64,000 bases of DNA from Desulfobacter vibrioformis DSM 8776 (GTDB taxonomy: Bacteria; Desulfobacterota; Desulfobacteria; Desulfobacterales; Desulfobacteraceae): positions 180,567 through 244,566 of the forward strand of contig NZ_JQKJ01000003.1 in assembly GCF_000745975.1 (NCBI RefSeq). The letters run 5' to 3'. The notes beneath the pieces were generated by a model that was not told the DNA's origin, made no database searches, and saw nothing but the letters and a program-made list of their open reading frames with translations. Made by a program: the position numbers and the translations under genes. This document shows positions 1 through 8,235 of the stretch, piece after piece. The stretch's first letter is position 1; each line of letters begins with the position of its first letter.

Positions 1-270
1 ATTTTCGGACTCAATCTGTTTTTCCAGCTGAATGCCATATAAAGATTTCGGTTTAAAAATCGCCATAAATGCGACAATAACAATCAACAGGGAGATCAAA
101 ATAATCATGCCAATTATCAAAAAGGTTCGGTCTGTCCCCTGGCTCAATACTGATACGGTCCCGAAAACAACTTCGACAATAAGGATTATTAGAACAAAAA
201 AACCCAGAGGTGTTTTTATCGCGTTGATAATGTCCACTTTGGATTCTATATTTTTTGTTTGATCATTCAT
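1..270 (-). CDS. Two-pass membrane protein, unrecognised, cut by window edge
   Basis: The reading frame stays open on the minus strand from an ATG at 270 to the first base of the window, 90 codons, so the C-terminus is missing. Two hydrophobic stretches are visible, about residues 22-44 and 53-75, separated by a short polar loop; the N-terminus is polar and the tail after the second helix is charged. A strong Shine-Dalgarno sequence (AGGGGG, 278-283) lies about 7 nt from the ATG at 270. Another in-frame ATG at 276 is too close to it, so 270 is preferred. I do not recognise the family. Confidence 0.6.
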   Translation of the reverse strand, partial: MNDQTKNIESKVDIINAIKTPLGFFVLIILIVEVVFGTVSVLSQGTDRTFLIIGMIILISLLIVIVAFMAIFKPKSLYGIQLEKQIESEN

Positions 271-445
271 AGCCATACCCCCTATTGAGTTTACATTCAG
301 CTACAGGCAATGTCCTGCACGTGATGAAAACACTGAAGCCGCGAAGAACGCATGTTGTGCTGCGCGCTTGGTAAAGCTTCAGCGTTAGCATATAATCGGG
401 TAATTGTACAGCCCGCCCGCGGTTGCCCCCAGGGCAAACGCATTA

Positions 446-667
446 AAAAGTAATACATGGGAGCAAATAGAGCACTATGGAAATTCAAAACATGAATGGC
501 TGTCAACATTTTTAGAACTTCCCAATGGTATCCCCTCCCACGATACAATAAGGCGGGTATTTATCCTCATTGATCCAAATGAATTCAGAACAGCTTTTAT
601 AAATTGGATTAAATCCATAAAGGATTTGATGGGAAATGAGGTCGTTTCCATTGATGGCAAAACCCTA
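446..667 (+). pseudogene. ISAs1-family transposase fragment
   Basis: About 73 codons match the N-terminal associated domain of ISAs1/H-repeat transposases. Recognisable pieces are EHYGNSKHEWLSTFLELPNG, the DTIRRVF segment and the end SIDGKTL, which carries the first catalytic Asp. Sequence before residue NTWEQIE and after DGKTL is unrelated, so both ends are lost along with most of the DDE domain. No terminal inverted repeats or target duplication were found. It lies in the gap between the membrane gene at the left edge and nifS and cannot be active. Confidence 0.8.
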
Positions 668-717
668 ACATTACAGCGATACTTCAGAATTCCCGCCCTT
701 TCAGGAGGGAATTTATA

Positions 718-751
718 GCTGTAAATCAGCAAAAATACGATGATTTACAGC
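718..751 (-). terminator. Perfect 11-bp inverted repeat after nifS
   Basis: GCTGTAAATCA and TGATTTACAGC form a perfect 11-bp stem with a 12-nt loop. It lies 86 bp beyond the nifS stop codon on the transcribed side. A second, smaller palindrome (AATTCCC/GGGAATT, about 689-714) follows. There is no clear U-run, so it may equally be a relic of the neighbouring insertion sequence. Confidence 0.4.
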
Positions 752-836
752 CCCATTTTCTATGAAAAGAACAAAGTGCCGCTGTAGTGTTAACGAATAA
801 GGTCTGGGACACTGCCGCTCCCCACAGCACAGATAA

Positions 837-2003
837 TCACACAACTTTTCCGTCTTTCCAGAACGGCGACATCTGCCGCAGTCTGTCAATGGCCGGAACC
901 AGGGTCTGCACGATGGTATCCATTTCCGCTTTGGTATTATAGTGGGACAATGAAAACCGAATGGTGCCGTGGGCTGATTTAAAGGGCACCTGCATGGCCA
1001 TGAGCACATGGGAAGGATCCAGGGACCCAGAGGTACAGGCAGACCCCGAAGAAGCGCATATACCGGCCTGGTTCATCAGCATGAGGATGGATTCGCCCTC
1101 AACGGCATCAAAGCCGATGGACAGGGTATTGGGCAGGCGGTTTTCCCTGTCTCCGTTCACGGATGTCGCGGGGATGGCTTCCAAAAGCCGTGTCTCAAGG
1201 TAATCCCGGACCTCCCGGACCTCGGTCGCCATCAGGGGAAGATGCGCTTTGGCAAGTTCGCAGGCCTTACCCAAAGCAATGATGGATGCTGTATTTTCCG
1301 TGCCGCCCCTGCGGCCCTTTTCCTGGTGGCCGCCAATGAGGAAAGGTGAAAACTTGATCCCATTTTTGACATACAGCACGCCAATACCCTTGGGTGCATG
1401 GATCTTATGTCCTGACAGGGAAAGCATATCCACCCCCGCAGCCCTGACGTCAATGGGAATCTTGCCCGTGGCCTGGACCGCATCAGTATGAAACCAGATC
1501 CCCTTTTCCTTTGCCTTTTCTGCAATTTCTGCAATGGGAAAGATCACCCCGGTTTCATTATTGGCCCACATGACGGAAACAACGGCGGTATCATCGGACA
1601 TGGCCCTGTAAAGGGTGTCAAGGTCCAGGCGGCCCTTGTTGTCCACCGGCACAAAGGTCACCTTGTACCCCTTTTTCTCCTGGAGGTGAAGACAAAGACT
1701 TCTGATGGCCGGGTGCTCAACTGTCGTGGTGATAATATGTTTTTTCCGGGGAAATGCATTCATGGCCGCGTTAATGGCTGCATTATCGCTTTCAGTGCCG
1801 CAGGCGGTAAAAATAATGTCTCCAGGGTCTGCGTTGATCAGGTCTGCCACCTGTGCCCTGGCCTGCCCCACTTTTTTATTTACTAAATCCGCAAAGCTAT
1901 ACATTGAAGACGGGTTGCCGTAAAACTGCCCTAAATACGGCAGCATCTCTTGGATCACTTCGTCAGCCACCCGGGTGGTGGCGTTATTATCGGTGTAGAT
2001 CAT
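837..2003 (-). CDS. nifS: Cysteine desulfurase NifS
   Basis: This PLP enzyme removes sulfur from L-cysteine as a persulfide and passes it to the NifU scaffold for Fe-S cluster assembly. At 388 aa it has the normal family length. The PLP lysine is K200 in SGHKIHAPKG and the persulfide cysteine is C323 in SSGSACTSG; HTDAVQATG and RRGGTENTAS are also typical. The start ATG at 2003 follows AAAGGA. It lies 18 bp downstream of nifU on the same strand and is clearly the second gene of that operon. No nitrogenase gene is present here, so it probably serves general Fe-S assembly, as in many anaerobes that use NifUS instead of Isc. Confidence 0.95.
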   Translation of the reverse strand: MIYTDNNATTRVADEVIQEMLPYLGQFYGNPSSMYSFADLVNKKVGQARAQVADLINADPGDIIFTACGTESDNAAINAAMNAFPRKKHIITTTVEHPAIRSLCLHLQEKKGYKVTFVPVDNKGRLDLDTLYRAMSDDTAVVSVMWANNETGVIFPIAEIAEKAKEKGIWFHTDAVQATGKIPIDVRAAGVDMLSLSGHKIHAPKGIGVLYVKNGIKFSPFLIGGHQEKGRRGGTENTASIIALGKACELAKAHLPLMATEVREVRDYLETRLLEAIPATSVNGDRENRLPNTLSIGFDAVEGESILMLMNQAGICASSGSACTSGSLDPSHVLMAMQVPFKSAHGTIRFSLSHYNTKAEMDTIVQTLVPAIDRLRQMSPFWKDGKVV

Positions 2004-2021
2004 ATCAATCCTTTTTTAAAA

Positions 2022-2606
2022 TCAATCTGCTGTCGAGGATGTTTCCATGGCGGCCCTGGTCTTGTGGACAATTTCTTCAATTCTATCCAGACATTTGCCG
2101 CACCCGCCGCCGGCTTTAAGATAATTGGTCACGTCTTCGGTATTCTCAAGGCCATTTTTTTTAACAGCATCAATAATTTCAAGATCTGTCACATCAAAAC
2201 ATTCGCATACCATCTCTCCTGGTTTTTCAAGGATCTGAATCCCGCGGAAATCGGCAATGGCTTTTTTAAGGGCGGCCTGGCCCATGACCGAGCAGTGCAT
2301 TTTTTCCTTGGGCAGCCCGCCCAGGTAATCAGCAATGTCGTCATTGGTTACTTTGGCGGCATCATCCAGGGTCATACCCTTGATGATCTCGGTCAACGCC
2401 GAGGAGGAGGCCACGGCGGACGCACAGCCAAACGTCATAAAAGTGGCGTCAATGATTCTCTCATTCTCGTTTACCTTTAAATAGAGTTTAAGTGCATCGC
2501 CGCAATTCAAAGACCCTGTTTCACCAACGGCATTGGCCCCTTCAAGCTCTCCCACATTTCTCGGTTTCAAAAAATGTTCCATAACCTTTTCCGAATAATT
2601 CCACAT
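2022..2606 (-). CDS. nifU: Fe-S cluster scaffold NifU (short form)
   Basis: This is the scaffold on which Fe-S clusters are built with sulfur from NifS. Residues 1-125 are the IscU-like domain with cluster cysteines C35, C61 and C105. Residues 130-180 are a BFD-like [2Fe-2S] domain with C134, C136, C169 and C172 (CEC ... GGGCGKC). The C-terminal Nfu domain of classical NifU is absent, which is common for the 190-200 aa versions in anaerobes. The start ATG at 2606 follows AAGGAGGG. It is the first gene of the nifU-nifS operon, with a promoter at 2667-2694. Confidence 0.93.
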   Translation of the reverse strand: MWNYSEKVMEHFLKPRNVGELEGANAVGETGSLNCGDALKLYLKVNENERIIDATFMTFGCASAVASSSALTEIIKGMTLDDAAKVTNDDIADYLGGLPKEKMHCSVMGQAALKKAIADFRGIQILEKPGEMVCECFDVTDLEIIDAVKKNGLENTEDVTNYLKAGGGCGKCLDRIEEIVHKTRAAMETSSTAD

Positions 2607-2666
2607 ATCTGCCCTCCTTTTATCCTTCAGTGATCATCCATTTAGCAGGATGAATTTCTCTTTAAG

Positions 2667-2694
2667 AGAATACTACATAGTGGTAGTTTGTCAA
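2667..2694 (-). promoter_or_regulatory. Sigma-70-like nifUS promoter with overlapping palindrome
   Basis: On the minus strand TTGACA (2689-2694) and TATTCT (2667-2672) are 16 nt apart, about 60 bp before nifU. The spacer holds an imperfect palindrome, ACTACCACTATGTAGT (2672-2687). Its position between the boxes suggests a repressor site, possibly for an Rrf2/IscR-type Fe-S regulator, which is inference. The promoter sits at the 3' end of sfsA. Confidence 0.55.
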
Positions 2695-3425
2695 TCCAGC
2701 CTGAAAAAATTTAAAGAACGATTCAGGCGAATCCGTGCCTGGTCTGCATCCAGATCAAAAACAACATCCCGGACAATAATTTCAACACCCTCTAACCTGG
2801 CCTGCATGAGCTTTTCTGCATATTCCGGATCAATGTCAGCCGCCGGGGTAAAGGCATGGGCATCTGTGCGCTGGACAAGAAAAAACAGGACCGCCCTGTG
2901 TCCGTTGGCAGCAAGGGCCACAAGTTCCTGGATATGCTTTTGTCCCCGCATCGTAACGGCATCGGGGAACCTGGCCACCCCGTTTTCCACCAGGGTGCAG
3001 TTTTTAATTTCCACAAAACACTGCTTTTTATTGTTATCTTCCAGCATCAGGTCCAGGCGGGTATGCTCGGATGTTTTCACTTCCGGCCTCACCCGGCTGT
3101 AACCGGAAAGTTCCGGCACCAGACCGTTTTCCACAGATGCCCTGACCAGCCGGTTGGGTACAAGGGTATTAATACCGATGAACGTGCCGTCAATCCGGGT
3201 AAGTTCCCAGGTGTATTTAAGCTTTCGTTTCAGGTTGGTGCTTTGTGATATCCACGCCTCGGCACCCGGACGGACACAGCCTTTCATGGACCCTGAGTTG
3301 GGGCAATGGGCAGTAACCACCTCACCGTTTTCCAGTTCAATATCAGCCAGAAAGCGTTTATATCGTTTCAAAAGCGTTCCCTGGATCAAAGGCGGAAATT
3401 CATACCCGTCATACATCATAAACAT
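2691..3425 (-). CDS. sfsA: DNA/RNA nuclease family protein SfsA
   Basis: This is the SfsA family (sugar fermentation stimulation protein), which has an OB-fold followed by a PD-(D/E)XK nuclease-like domain. Family hallmarks are AHCPNSGSMKGC near residue 40, the TRLDLML segment, FVEIKNCTLV (the ExK of the nuclease core) and FPDAVTMRGQKHIQEL. Its 244 aa is the usual length. It overlaps the upstream TIGR02757 gene by 17 bp, so the two are co-transcribed. In-frame ATGs exist at 3425 and 3419; both follow AAAGGA closely, and 3419 has the better spacing. Its biological role in bacteria is poorly defined. Confidence 0.92.
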   Translation of the reverse strand: MFMMYDGYEFPPLIQGTLLKRYKRFLADIELENGEVVTAHCPNSGSMKGCVRPGAEAWISQSTNLKRKLKYTWELTRIDGTFIGINTLVPNRLVRASVENGLVPELSGYSRVRPEVKTSEHTRLDLMLEDNNKKQCFVEIKNCTLVENGVARFPDAVTMRGQKHIQELVALAANGHRAVLFFLVQRTDAHAFTPAADIDPEYAEKLMQARLEGVEIIVRDVVFDLDADQARIRLNRSLNFFRLD

Positions 3426-4218
3426 CGTCCTTTAAAAACCCTTTCAGTTCAGCCATATCAAGCCCGTCACGGATTCCGAACCGGGTCAGACAAAAATCAT
3501 ATTTCACCGGGTCAGCCGGGTTGATCCGCCTGAAGCCTTGGGTAATCTGGGCAGCACAGATCCCGTCGGCACTGCGGCGTTTTGTAAATCCAAGCATATG
3601 TCCGATTTTAAACATATGCGCATCCACCGGACAGGTCAGTGCGGATGCCGGTATAGTGGACCAGCCCCCCGGGTCCACCTGATCCTTGCGCACCATCCAT
3701 CTTAAAAACAGATGACTGCGCTTGCAGGCAGAGGCTTTCCCGGGATCAGCCAGAAGATGCCCGGCATCCCCTTCCCGCAAAACCCGGGTCCTGATCCGGG
3801 CAAGTCCTTCGGACAGATCTGTCCCACCAGCCTGATCCACCGTAAAACAGGCGCCCAGGGATCCGTAATCTGCAATAACCGCCTGAAGCCCCATGATCAG
3901 GGCGCTTAAATGATCCCCTGTGGCAAACCTGTATTTAAAGTTTTGAAACATGCCAGCAATGTTTTCCGGATCGGCATTCACGACAAATCCGTGAAGGTCA
4001 GGCCCCATCTTGTCAAGCACAGCCGACACAGCCTGCATGATCATGGCGACCCGGCCATATGCCAGACTTGAGGCGATAATCCCTGCGATCTCCCTGTCCC
4101 GGACATCCGGATAGTTGTAAAGAAACAACAATGGATCAGGATCAACATACGGTTTCCGGTTATATGCCGAATAAAGCTGGTCCAGCTTTGATCTTAATTT
4201 TTGTACGCCAATTTTCAT
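3409..4218 (-). CDS. TIGR02757 (DUF2400) family protein
   Basis: This 269-aa protein matches the TIGR02757/DUF2400 family, found in many bacteria and structurally related to helix-hairpin-helix DNA glycosylase folds. Visible hallmarks are DPLLFLYNYPDVRDREI near residue 30, ASSLAYGRVAMI, the NLFLRWMVR-like segment LFLRWMVRKDQVDPGGW, and PVDAHMFKIG. Its biochemical role is not established. It overlaps sfsA and forms the first gene of a short minus-strand operon. No good ribosome-binding site is seen before the ATG at 4218. Confidence 0.85.
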   Translation of the reverse strand: MKIGVQKLRSKLDQLYSAYNRKPYVDPDPLLFLYNYPDVRDREIAGIIASSLAYGRVAMIMQAVSAVLDKMGPDLHGFVVNADPENIAGMFQNFKYRFATGDHLSALIMGLQAVIADYGSLGACFTVDQAGGTDLSEGLARIRTRVLREGDAGHLLADPGKASACKRSHLFLRWMVRKDQVDPGGWSTIPASALTCPVDAHMFKIGHMLGFTKRRSADGICAAQITQGFRRINPADPVKYDFCLTRFGIRDGLDMAELKGFLKDDVYDV

Positions 4219-4375
4219 GTTAACACATTATGCAAAATAGGGGCCAATTCACCTGGAAAGAAAAAATACGAAGAATCTCCATGCCCCTCGAAACATAGCA
4301 TGAAATCAGGGTTGTAAACTTTTAGATTGGCAGGTAGTATAGTTAAAATATTTTTTAAAACCAGATAAGAACATT

Positions 4376-5245
4376 ATGGACGTTAAATATATCAACCCAT
4401 TTATCACTGCCTCTATAAATGTATTTTTCACATTCTCGGGCATTGAATCCAAGCCCGGCCGCCCCACCATCAGGACAACCCCCCTGGTCAGCGAGGATAT
4501 CAACGGCTTCATCAGCCTCAACGGCCACGGCATCTCCGGATATTTCATCATCAATTTTTCACAACCCTTTTTAACCCAGATTCTTGCCGCCATCTTTGAT
4601 TACTCCCAGTCCTCTTTAAACGAACTCCAGGATCTTGCGGGTGAGCTGACCAATATGATTACCGGATCGGCCAAAGCAGAATTATCCCAAAAAGGATTTT
4701 TCTTTGATGTCGCTGTGCCCCAAATCAGTCAAACAATCCCTCCCATTCCCAAAGGTCTTAGGGGAAATCCCATTATTGTAGTTCCCTTTAATACGAAATT
4801 CGGCAAATTTCAGATTCAAGCATCCCTCCTGGAAATCGCGGAAGATTTTCAAAAGGTTACGCCCCCCGAAATAAAAGCGCCTCCGGGGTATCTTTCAGTG
4901 GCGGATTTTGCAAAACTGACCCGGGTTGCTCCCATCAAGGTCAGACGTCTGCTGAAAACCGGTTTTCTCAGAGGGGAAAAGATATCTGCCACGGAATGGT
5001 ATATTCCGGAAAAAGAATTGCTGAAAATCCAGGGAGATCATCCGCCCCAAATCGCAAATGCATCCGAGCAGTCCCCGACTCTGTTGGAGGAATCTGTCAG
5101 CCTGGAAGAATTTTCAAGGCTATCCGGATTGCCGCCCACAAAGATAAAAAATTTTCTTCGAACCGGATTTATCAAAGGAGTCAAGGATGAAAACCAAGCC
5201 TGGTGGATCAAAAAAGAGCAGGTGTCAAAATTCAAAAAAATTTAA
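4376..5245 (+). CDS. CheX-like domain fused to two helix-turn-helix domains
   Basis: Residues 1-150 resemble the CheX chemotaxis phosphatase fold, including the active-site-like ExxN helix in ELTNMITGSAKAEL near residue 90. After a short linker come two MerR/excisionase-like winged-helix units: about residues 168-210 (LSVADFAKLTRVAPIKVRRL) and 238-285 (VSLEEFSRLSGLPPTKIKNF). The units share the pattern of conserved residues and look like an internal duplication. CheX normally dephosphorylates CheY, so a protein joining it to DNA-binding units would be an unusual response-regulator partner; that role is inference. It stands alone, divergent from the TIGR02757 gene, with no strong ribosome-binding site. 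Confidence 0.7.
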   Translation: MDVKYINPFITASINVFFTFSGIESKPGRPTIRTTPLVSEDINGFISLNGHGISGYFIINFSQPFLTQILAAIFDYSQSSLNELQDLAGELTNMITGSAKAELSQKGFFFDVAVPQISQTIPPIPKGLRGNPIIVVPFNTKFGKFQIQASLLEIAEDFQKVTPPEIKAPPGYLSVADFAKLTRVAPIKVRRLLKTGFLRGEKISATEWYIPEKELLKIQGDHPPQIANASEQSPTLLEESVSLEEFSRLSGLPPTKIKNFLRTGFIKGVKDENQAWWIKKEQVSKFKKI

Positions 5246-5452
5246 ATCATATGTCATACCCAAACAAGACAGGCCTCCTTTAGACTGCTTTGTTTGCTAT
5301 AAAATTCAGGAAAATTACAAACTCAATTCTTATACCGGGCTATCAATAATTTAATAGAAAGATATCAAAATAACGGTTTTTGAATATATGCAGCAACCTA
5401 ACTGAACACGACTGAAACACAACAAAAATTTCAAACAGGAAACGAAACTTTA

Positions 5453-5908
5453 ATGAAAAAAGAAGTGGATGAACAGTTAGCCGCTATTATAATGTGGTCA
5501 AATGATCCTTACCTGGCAAAAGAACTTATTCGAGAGATTGGTATTTTAAACCGGATGGGGATGGACACCATGGTATTCCTGATTAAGGATGGGACAGATT
5601 TGGCCTTTCCCGATGGTATTAAAAACATCTGCCATGACCCCCAGCTGCAGGAGGACTTACTAACGGGAATCGAGTCATGCTTAGATTCCGGCACGTTTTT
5701 TCTGGCCTGTAAAGACTGTTATAAAAAACGGACTGCCGGAGATAAAAATGATTTGGGAAAACCATTTTTGGGCATAGGCGTAGATGCCTTTAACAACTTT
5801 ATTACCGAGGCTATGCAGGCGGATATTTTCCTGACCTTACAAGGTTTCACGGAAAAACGTATCATTGAATTAATCGACCAGCGAATAGCAAAGGCCTTGG
5901 CGAAATAG
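5453..5908 (+). CDS. DsrE/TusD-like small protein
   Basis: This 151-aa soluble protein has the alternating strand-helix pattern of DsrE/DsrF sulfur-transfer or peroxiredoxin-like proteins: an N-terminal IIMWSNDPYLAKELIREIGILN segment, a central strand MDTMVFLIKDGTDLA and a Cys pair in FFLACKDCYKK near residues 84-87. The assignment is by fold pattern only. It ends 11 bp before a TauE/SafE permease gene that has its own strong ribosome-binding site, so the two form an operon. The pairing suggests a role in handling sulfite, sulfonate or another sulfur anion. Confidence 0.55.
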   Translation: MKKEVDEQLAAIIMWSNDPYLAKELIREIGILNRMGMDTMVFLIKDGTDLAFPDGIKNICHDPQLQEDLLTGIESCLDSGTFFLACKDCYKKRTAGDKNDLGKPFLGIGVDAFNNFITEAMQADIFLTLQGFTEKRIIELIDQRIAKALAK

Positions 5909-5919
5909 AAGGAGGGATT

Positions 5920-6690
5920 GTGGAGTATTTAATTATTGCAGTATTAACTATTGTCGCGAGTACATTGACAGGTACGGTAGGCGTAGGCGGCGCATTGGTT
6001 ATTGTTCCTGCGTTGACCGTGACTGCCCTCAACATCGGAATGCTTCAGCCTGAAATACGCCTGATCGGTTACACCATGAATTTCATCAGCCTTGCTCCGA
6101 TTGTCTTTAAACACCGTAAAGCAATTGATTATTCCCTGGCAAGGCCATTGATTGTTTTTTCAGTCATTGGGGCGTTCATCGGGGCGAATATTCCCACGTT
6201 TATTGATGAAAAAATATTATTGTATTATTTTGTTGCCACCCTGCTTGTCATTATTTTGCTGTTGATCAAAAAAATGTATGACAAAACCGTGACAGTTAAA
6301 AATTTCCAGCACAATTATCGCAACTGGTTGGCGATCAGCCTGATCGGCATGATTGTTGGCTTGGCATCCGGTCTCTTTGGCATTGGAGGCGGTGTGTTTA
6401 TGTTACCGCTGGTGATAATTTTTATAGGCGTTAAACCTAAAAATATTATCCTTGTCACCCCGCTCATTGTGTTGTTCTCCACTGGAACAGGTATCCTAGT
6501 GTCACTGTGGAATAACATATTCTTACAAAACACTGCCGTTGCTGTGATCGTTATTCTGTCTGCCTTGCAGGGAGCAGAATTAGGTGACAAGCTGCGAGGG
6601 AAAATGTCTGACAGGATGTTGCAGTGGGTAATTGTGATGGTGTTACTGATCCTAACGGTGAAATTGGGAATGAAGGTTGCTGCCATGTAA
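5920..6690 (+). CDS. TauE/SafE family permease
   Basis: This 256-aa integral membrane protein has seven to eight predicted helices in two homologous halves. The repeated Gly-rich motifs GTVGVGGALVIVPAL (residues 19-33) and GLFGIGGGVFMLPLV are typical of TauE/SafE (DUF81) anion exporters. The start is GTG at 5920, set by AAGGAGGG at 5909-5916. It is co-transcribed with the DsrE-like gene. Substrates in this family are sulfur-containing anions such as sulfite, sulfoacetate or taurine products; the substrate here is unknown. The relics that follow belong to a different, broken system. Confidence 0.85.
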   Translation: MEYLIIAVLTIVASTLTGTVGVGGALVIVPALTVTALNIGMLQPEIRLIGYTMNFISLAPIVFKHRKAIDYSLARPLIVFSVIGAFIGANIPTFIDEKILLYYFVATLLVIILLLIKKMYDKTVTVKNFQHNYRNWLAISLIGMIVGLASGLFGIGGGVFMLPLVIIFIGVKPKNIILVTPLIVLFSTGTGILVSLWNNIFLQNTAVAVIVILSALQGAELGDKLRGKMSDRMLQWVIVMVLLILTVKLGMKVAAM

Positions 6691-6752
6691 AAAGCAAGGT
6701 CCATTTTTCGGGTGAACTCCCCCGGATCATCCCTGCCAGCGTTGCTTTTTGA

Positions 6753-7172
6753 AATGGCTCATCTATTGTCATACCCGTCATCACCGTTTCTGAAATGAAA
6801 GGCATCCACAAGGAAAAATCCCAGATCAGCAAGGTTGGCGTCTCCATGTTGGGAACAATGAAAAAAATTGTTACCAACATTCCACGATTTGAGTTCATTC
6901 AGACCGATGCCGTGTCAAACCGTATGAAACCCAGGACGTTAAAAATTTCACTACGGGACGGAAACGAACTGATCAGCAGTGAATAGACCATCACATTTGA
7001 CAGCAGTTCTTCATCCATGGATGACAGGAAAAAAGCGGTTAAGCTTGGATTAAAATCAGGCCCCTTTGACAATAAGAAAGAATATGCCCTGGTTTTAAGA
7101 AATGCAGAAGACGAGACCGAGTATGAACGGCTGCCCTTAATGATAGACATTGCATTTGCAAACGATTTTTAG
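6753..7172 (+). pseudogene. PglZ C-terminal remnant (BREX phosphatase)
   Basis: One frame across this stretch encodes a PglZ-like C-terminal domain: IPVITVSE, MLGTMKKIVTNIPRFEF, then after an in-frame TAG at 6984 TITFDSSSSSMDDRKKAVKL and ending DETEYERLPLMIDIAFANDF. The domain continues unchanged across the TAG, so this is a nonsense mutation (probably from CAG). A TGA at 6750 ends the readable part on the left, and the alkaline-phosphatase core of PglZ is gone. It lies 8 bp before a brxL remnant in the pglZ-brxL order usual for BREX loci. Confidence 0.72.
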
Positions 7173-7180
7173 GCGGATTT

Positions 7181-8164
7181 ATGGAAAAAGAAGAGGTCGG
7201 CATTGACGTTTTATTGAATATTCATTTTGCAGGCCGTGTCGTTCGAAAAGACCTGACAAAACTTCTCAAGGAAGGGGCCAATGTTCCGGTGTATGTGCTG
7301 GAATACCTTTTAGGAATGTATTGTGCGGTGGATGATGAAGAAACCATCCAGGAAGGTCTGAAAGACGCAGTGGATCGACATGATACTCAGATCCACGGGG
7401 CTTGAGCCAACCGTTTTTGAAGAACGCGTGAAGTGGAAAAATGCCTGATTTACGCCTTGGAAAGCAGACGGCGCGTCAAGGAGCAGCTTAAAAAAATAGG
7501 TGGGATGGAATTTTACGATGTCCATTTCAGCTACATTGATAATGAAACTCTGGAAGAAAAATTTGTAAGCCTGCCTGAACAAGGCGGCGGTTCTCTGATC
7601 CCCGAAAGCCCCATGAATCCGGGCACAATGCATACTGTAATGCCGGGGACATCCGGTCATCTCGGGTTATATCGGTTAGAGCTTCAGGCCACCGCCGGGA
7701 ACGGTAAGTTATCCGTCTCCGGTTCCGGCACCGACAGCAGATCCAAAGAAGCCATAAAAATAGGTTACGACTATTTTAAAGCCAACATGTCCCGGGTCAG
7801 TTCCATTGCAAAGGTCACAGACCACGATTATCATCTGCATATCGTTGAAATGCAAAGCACCGGCCCAACCAATAACATAACACTTTGCAGTTTTATTACA
7901 TTTTGCTCTGGGTTGATGGGCAGACCCATTCAAAGCCAGATGATTATCCTGGGTGATATGAGTTTAGGCGGCACAATCGAAAAAGCCTCCAATCTTGCTG
8001 AAACCCTCCAGGTGGGATTTGATGCCGGAGCAAAGCGGATTCTGATCCCCATGAGCAGCGTGGGAGACATCCCCTCCATCCCAGATGAATTATTTGCCAA
8101 ATTTCAGACCAGCTTTTATTCGGACCCTGTTGACGCTGTTTATAAAGCACTGGGAGTTGAATAA
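7181..8164 (+). pseudogene. brxL: BrxL (BREX Lon-like protein) with ATPase core deleted
   Basis: The first 60 or so codons match the BrxL N-terminus (LLNIHFAGRVVRKDLTKLLK, VPVYVLEYLLGMYC). After two in-frame stops (7403 and 7418) the same frame resumes with the BrxL C-terminal Lon-like domain, from REVEKCLIYALESRRRVKEQ through SVSGSGTDSRSKEAI and SLGGTIEKASNLAETL to YSDPVDAVYKALGVE. Full BrxL is near 680 aa; the central AAA+ region with its Walker motifs is missing. The C-terminal piece could still be made from the GTG/ATG near 7433, but without ATPase it would not be a working BrxL. Other BREX genes are absent. Confidence 0.85.
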
Positions 8165-8235
8165 TCAAGGGGGAGGGTTACTAAACGCACACAATAAATT
8201 TTACTCTGCCCTCCAATTATCCGGCGGATAAAAGT

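Noticed and set aside
297..548. Minus-strand ORF opposite the ISAs1 relic
   Set aside because: No ribosome-binding site and no protein-like pattern, and it overlaps the clear transposase fragment antisense.
6753..8164. A working BREX system
   Set aside because: Only two genes remain, one with a nonsense codon and one without its ATPase; no methyltransferase, brxA/B/C or intact pglZ.
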